DNA from: JBNKFV01 sp050289485
GTDB lineage: Bacteria > Pseudomonadota > Gammaproteobacteria > Pseudomonadales > Cellvibrionaceae
DNA: 64,000 nucleotides
NCBI GenBank assembly: GCA_050289485.1
Contig: JBNKFV010000015.1
Coordinates: 62,001 to 126,000 of the forward strand
Reading direction: 5' to 3'
Shown here one piece after another: positions 61,147-64,000 of this stretch. The number at the start of each line of letters is the position of its first letter. Positions within the stretch are counted from its first letter, which is position 1. The notes below the pieces were generated by a model that searched no databases, was not told the origin of the DNA, and was given only the letters and a program-made list of their open reading frames with translations. A program made the translations under genes and the position numbers.

Positions 61147-62726
61147 CGGCTCTTGCGCGTTTGGTAGCGCCCAATATTATCAATAAGCCGCTGTCTGATT
61201 TCTTGCCTAACGCTACTGTTATCAATGGTGATGCAAGTACATGTGTATCGGGCATTACCGCAAATAGCAAGCTGGTGCGCAACAATGATGTGTTTGTCGC
61301 ATTGCCAGGGATGAAAACCCACGGGCTTGAATATTTGCAGGAAGCGTTGAGTTTTGGTGCAAGTGCTGTACTGGTGGATGCATCCGATAGCGATCTTGCC
61401 AATGCTGCAGTGGCCGCCCTGGGGCATCAGGCCGAGCGTTTGATGATTATCAGCATGGATAATCTCGCCGAGCAGGTGAGCAGCGCTGCGAGTAATTTTT
61501 ATGGTAATCCCGGTAATAGCTTTAAGGTGTATGGCATTACGGGTACTAACGGTAAAACCACATGCTGCTATTTGCTCGGACAACTACTGGCAACCTTAGG
61601 GCACGTTTCAGGGGTGATCGGTACACTGGGTTTTGGTGTTATCGAGCATCAGCGCAATGTGAATGAAGCCCCGTTTACTAAAGGTCTCGTACAAACCGGG
61701 TTTACAACACCCGATGCCATTGCTGTGCAAGAAATATTGTGGAGTTTTGCGGAAGCTTCCGTTGAGGCTGCGGTGATGGAAGTGTCGTCGCATAGTTTAG
61801 CTCAGCATCGTGTTGCCGGGGTTCCTGTGAAGGTGGCGATTTTTACTAACCTCACCCAGGACCATCTTGACTACCACGGCACTATGGCCGCTTACGGCGT
61901 AGCGAAAGCCAAGTTATTTGAATTTGCCTCGGTCGAGTGTGCCGTTATCAATGCTGATGACGAGCTCGGTGCAGCACTTGCGGCAGAACAGGTTAAGCAA
62001 GGTCGTCGAGTTATTACATTTTCTACCGAAAATAGCGCCGCTGATATATTTGTTCGATCGATGCAAATGAGCAGTGCTGGCACGCAGGTCTCTATTGGAT
62101 CGCTTTGGGGTGACGGTATGTTTCGCACCCCTTTAATTGGTGAGTTTAACATTAGCAACCTGTTGGCAATTATTGCGGCTGCTTGTGTTGGCACAGGTGC
62201 GTCGTTGGCCGATGTACTGTCTGGAGTTACTAATTTAGACGCTGTGCCAGGTCGTATGCAGGCATTGCATATAGCCGAGCGACTCGTGGTTGTCGATTAT
62301 GCGCACACTCCCGATGCCTTGGCATCAACATTGAAAACGTTGCGTCCTTATGTGGATGGCACATTGATTTGTGTATTTGGTTGCGGCGGCGATAGAGACA
62401 CCAGGAAGCGCCCCGTTATGGGGGGGATCGCTGAGTCGTTGGCAGACAGACTGATCATTACCAGTGATAACCCGCGTACAGAGGAACCAAAGAAAATAAT
62501 CAACGATATTCTGGCTGGGGTGACGAATCAGCATTCAGTAAATGTGCTGATCGAACGTGCGGATGCAATTGCCCATGCTATCAACACCAGTGAAGCGGGT
62601 GATGTCGTACTCATCGCGGGCAAGGGCCACGAGGATTACCAGGTTATTGGTGCCGAGCGTCGCTATTTCAGTGATGTGGAAGAGGCAACCAAAGTGCTCG
62701 CCGCACTCGGAGGTAGTGATGTTTAG
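61143..62726 (+). CDS. murE: UDP-N-acetylmuramoyl-tripeptide synthetase (meso-DAP adding)
   Basis: MurE adds the third residue to UDP-MurNAc-L-Ala-D-Glu. The 527-residue protein has the ATP loop GTNGKTT at 134-140, the carbamylated-Lys region GVAKAKLF (about 252-259), the Mur ligase domains VDYAHTPDAL and FGCGGDRD, and the specificity motif DNPR at 442-445. DNPR marks meso-diaminopimelate rather than lysine, so the peptidoglycan is of the usual Gram-negative type. It overlaps ftsI by 4 bases and murF by 8 bases. Confidence 0.97.
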   Translation: MTALARLVAPNIINKPLSDFLPNATVINGDASTCVSGITANSKLVRNNDVFVALPGMKTHGLEYLQEALSFGASAVLVDASDSDLANAAVAALGHQAERLMIISMDNLAEQVSSAASNFYGNPGNSFKVYGITGTNGKTTCCYLLGQLLATLGHVSGVIGTLGFGVIEHQRNVNEAPFTKGLVQTGFTTPDAIAVQEILWSFAEASVEAAVMEVSSHSLAQHRVAGVPVKVAIFTNLTQDHLDYHGTMAAYGVAKAKLFEFASVECAVINADDELGAALAAEQVKQGRRVITFSTENSAADIFVRSMQMSSAGTQVSIGSLWGDGMFRTPLIGEFNISNLLAIIAAACVGTGASLADVLSGVTNLDAVPGRMQALHIAERLVVVDYAHTPDALASTLKTLRPYVDGTLICVFGCGGDRDTRKRPVMGGIAESLADRLIITSDNPRTEEPKKIINDILAGVTNQHSVNVLIERADAIAHAINTSEAGDVVLIAGKGHEDYQVIGAERRYFSDVEEATKVLAALGGSDV

Positions 62727-64000
62727 TCCTTTGCTGCTGTCTCAACTACACAGTCATCTATTGGCGCAAGGCTGTAAGGCCGAGTTGCTGAATGGAGATG
62801 TAACCTTTACCGGAGTGAGCACCGATACGCGTTCGCTTGTTGAAGGTGACTTGTATGTTGCTATTAGTGGCGAACGCTTTGATGGACATGATTTCGTTGC
62901 GGCAGCAGTAGAAAAAGGCTGTTGTGCGGTGGTTGTGGACCACGAAATAACAGACATTGCCGTTCCTCAATTAGTTGTCACCAATACCGTTACTGCTTAC
63001 GGACAGATCGCGGCATTAAATCGTCAGCAGTTTACCAAGCCCCTGTTCTCCATTACAGGCAGTTGCGGCAAGACAACCGTGAAAGAAATGCTGGTGAATG
63101 TGCTGAATCAGCAAGGCAACGTGCATGCAACGGTGAAAAATTTTAATAACCATATTGGCGTTCCTGCCATGCTGTTGGCATTAGAGCCGCAACATGATTT
63201 TTCGGTGATGGAACTCGGTGCCAGTGGTGTAGGCGAAATTCAATATTTGGCTGGACTGACCAAAGCCGATGTTGCGCTGGTTACGAATGTGCAACCAGCC
63301 CACGTGGAAGGTTTCGGCAGTGTCGATGCCATTGCTCAGGAGAAATCCGAAATTTATCGCGGTATGCAGCCTGCTGGTGTAGCGGTCATTAATCTTGACG
63401 ACCATTACGCAGCAAGCTGGTTGCAGGAGTTTGCACAAAAACGTGTCATCACATTTTCATGTGAAAAAAACTCGGCCAGCGTGTATGCCTCCGATATAAA
63501 GGTCTCTTCGTCTGGGCAGGCATCATTTATGTTGCATATTCAAGAGCAGGAATATCCTGTTTCTTTACGAGTGTTAGGGCAGCACAATGTGAATAATGCC
63601 CTGGCTGTTGCAGCTATGGCTCACGCGGTGGGTGTCGAGCCTACTGTGATCGTCAGCGGGCTTGAGTCTTTTGCCGGTGTGCCTGGCCGTTTGGCAGAGT
63701 ATAAAACTACGTCAGGCCATCGCGTTATCGATGATACCTATAATGCCAATCCTGGCAGTGTAAAAGCCGCTATCGATTTTTTGGCCAAGCTTGATGGGGT
63801 ACGTATTTTGGTGCTCGGCGATATGGGTGAGCTGGGGGCTGATGCCGGAATGCTGCATGACAATGTAGGCAGTTATGCCAAAGAAAAGCATATTGATGTG
63901 CTGTTTACTGTTGGGGATTTGTCTGCGGCGGCGACACAAGGGTTTGGCGAATCAGCAAAACACTTCACTGATAAATCAGCATTGATTGCTGAATTACAGG
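62719..64000 (+). CDS. murF: UDP-N-acetylmuramoyl-tripeptide--D-alanyl-D-alanine ligase (cut at window end)
   Basis: MurF adds D-Ala-D-Ala to UDP-MurNAc-tripeptide in the last cytoplasmic step of the peptide stem. The frame opens at ATG 62719, overlapping the murE end by 8 bases, and runs to the window edge (427 codons), so only the C-terminus is missing. The N-terminal uridine-binding domain has FTGVSTDTRSLVEGDLYVA; the ATP loop is TGSCGKTTVKEM, the central domain has VKNFNNHIGVP, MELGASGVGEI and TNVQPAHVEGFGS, and the third domain begins DDTYNANPGSVKAA. Confidence 0.95.
   Translation, partial: MFSPLLLSQLHSHLLAQGCKAELLNGDVTFTGVSTDTRSLVEGDLYVAISGERFDGHDFVAAAVEKGCCAVVVDHEITDIAVPQLVVTNTVTAYGQIAALNRQQFTKPLFSITGSCGKTTVKEMLVNVLNQQGNVHATVKNFNNHIGVPAMLLALEPQHDFSVMELGASGVGEIQYLAGLTKADVALVTNVQPAHVEGFGSVDAIAQEKSEIYRGMQPAGVAVINLDDHYAASWLQEFAQKRVITFSCEKNSASVYASDIKVSSSGQASFMLHIQEQEYPVSLRVLGQHNVNNALAVAAMAHAVGVEPTVIVSGLESFAGVPGRLAEYKTTSGHRVIDDTYNANPGSVKAAIDFLAKLDGVRILVLGDMGELGADAGMLHDNVGSYAKEKHIDVLFTVGDLSAAATQGFGESAKHFTDKSALIAELQ

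Noticed and set aside
1..64000. tRNA genes, CRISPR arrays, prophage or intact transposases
   Set aside because: No T-loop with matching acceptor ends, no regularly spaced repeats and no integrase, phage or transposase protein was seen on either strand.

Overview
The window reads as a chromosomal segment of a free-living gammaproteobacterium near the Pseudomonadales/Cellvibrionales; genus is not resolved. Grounds: from memory, the gene order closely follows one long Pseudomonas aeruginosa block (gatBAC / mreBCD-maf-rng-yhdP / npr-rapZ-ptsN-hpf-rpoN-lptBAC-kdsCD / mlaC-ibaG-murA-hisGD / degS-algW / zapE-rplM-rpsI-pet-sspAB / dolP-diaA-yraN-lpoA / rsmI-rnpB-mraZ-rsmH-ftsL-ftsI-murEF). Other support comes from the PVWY cytochrome b motif, the MurE DNPR motif (meso-diaminopimelate) and short-form HisG. 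TonB-dependent receptors of the 'pesticin receptor-like' type and a PEP-CTERM protein fit a marine or aquatic relative. I saw no tRNA, rRNA, CRISPR array, prophage or intact transposase.

Layout. 1-4.5 kb: a cut periplasmic binding-protein-like gene, a REC-REC-GGDEF regulator with a degenerate GGQEF site, a Tat-exported dienelactone hydrolase, cysZ and a small PA4642-type gene. 4.6-17.6 kb: gatCAB (minus strand), divergent from mreBCD-maf-rng-yhdP (plus strand), with yjgA/darP overlapping the end of yhdP tail to tail. 17.7-19 kb: mgtE. 19.3-27.6 kb: the main accessory block, with two tandem TonB-dependent receptors (the first has an STN signalling domain), an ECF sigma factor, a FecR anti-sigma factor and an aromatic-acid-type MFS transporter. 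27.6-36 kb: a minus-strand nitrogen-PTS / sigma-54 / LPS-export / KDO cluster headed by yrbG. 36.3-40.7 kb: mlaC, ibaG, murA, hisG, hisD. 40.7-49 kb: a DegS-type protease, zapG, zapE, rplM-rpsI, petA, a fused cytochrome b-c1 gene and sspAB. 49.3-51.4 kb: a Yip1-type membrane protein and a thiolase. 51.4-55 kb: dolP-diaA-yraN-lpoA (minus). 55.1-64 kb: rsmI, RNase P RNA, a PEP-CTERM gene, then the dcw division/cell-wall cluster starting at mraZ and cut inside murF.

How it works together. Most of the window builds and divides the envelope: rod shape (MreBCD), peptidoglycan precursors and septal synthesis (MurA, E, F, FtsI, FtsL, LpoA), LPS synthesis and export (KdsCD, LptABC) and outer-membrane lipid upkeep (MlaC, YhdP, DolP). 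The nitrogen PTS, RapZ, Hpf and RpoN add stress and nitrogen control.

Most unusual points: mreC has no usual start codon where its conserved N-terminus begins and appears to start at ATT; mlaC stands alone without mlaFED or mlaB; cytochromes b and c1 form one polypeptide with two extra membrane helices at the junction; yraN carries a perfect 16-bp inverted repeat just after its start; and the receptor/sigma/anti-sigma/transporter block looks like a signal-controlled uptake module of unknown substrate. I found no clearly unprecedented system; that module is the best candidate for follow-up.
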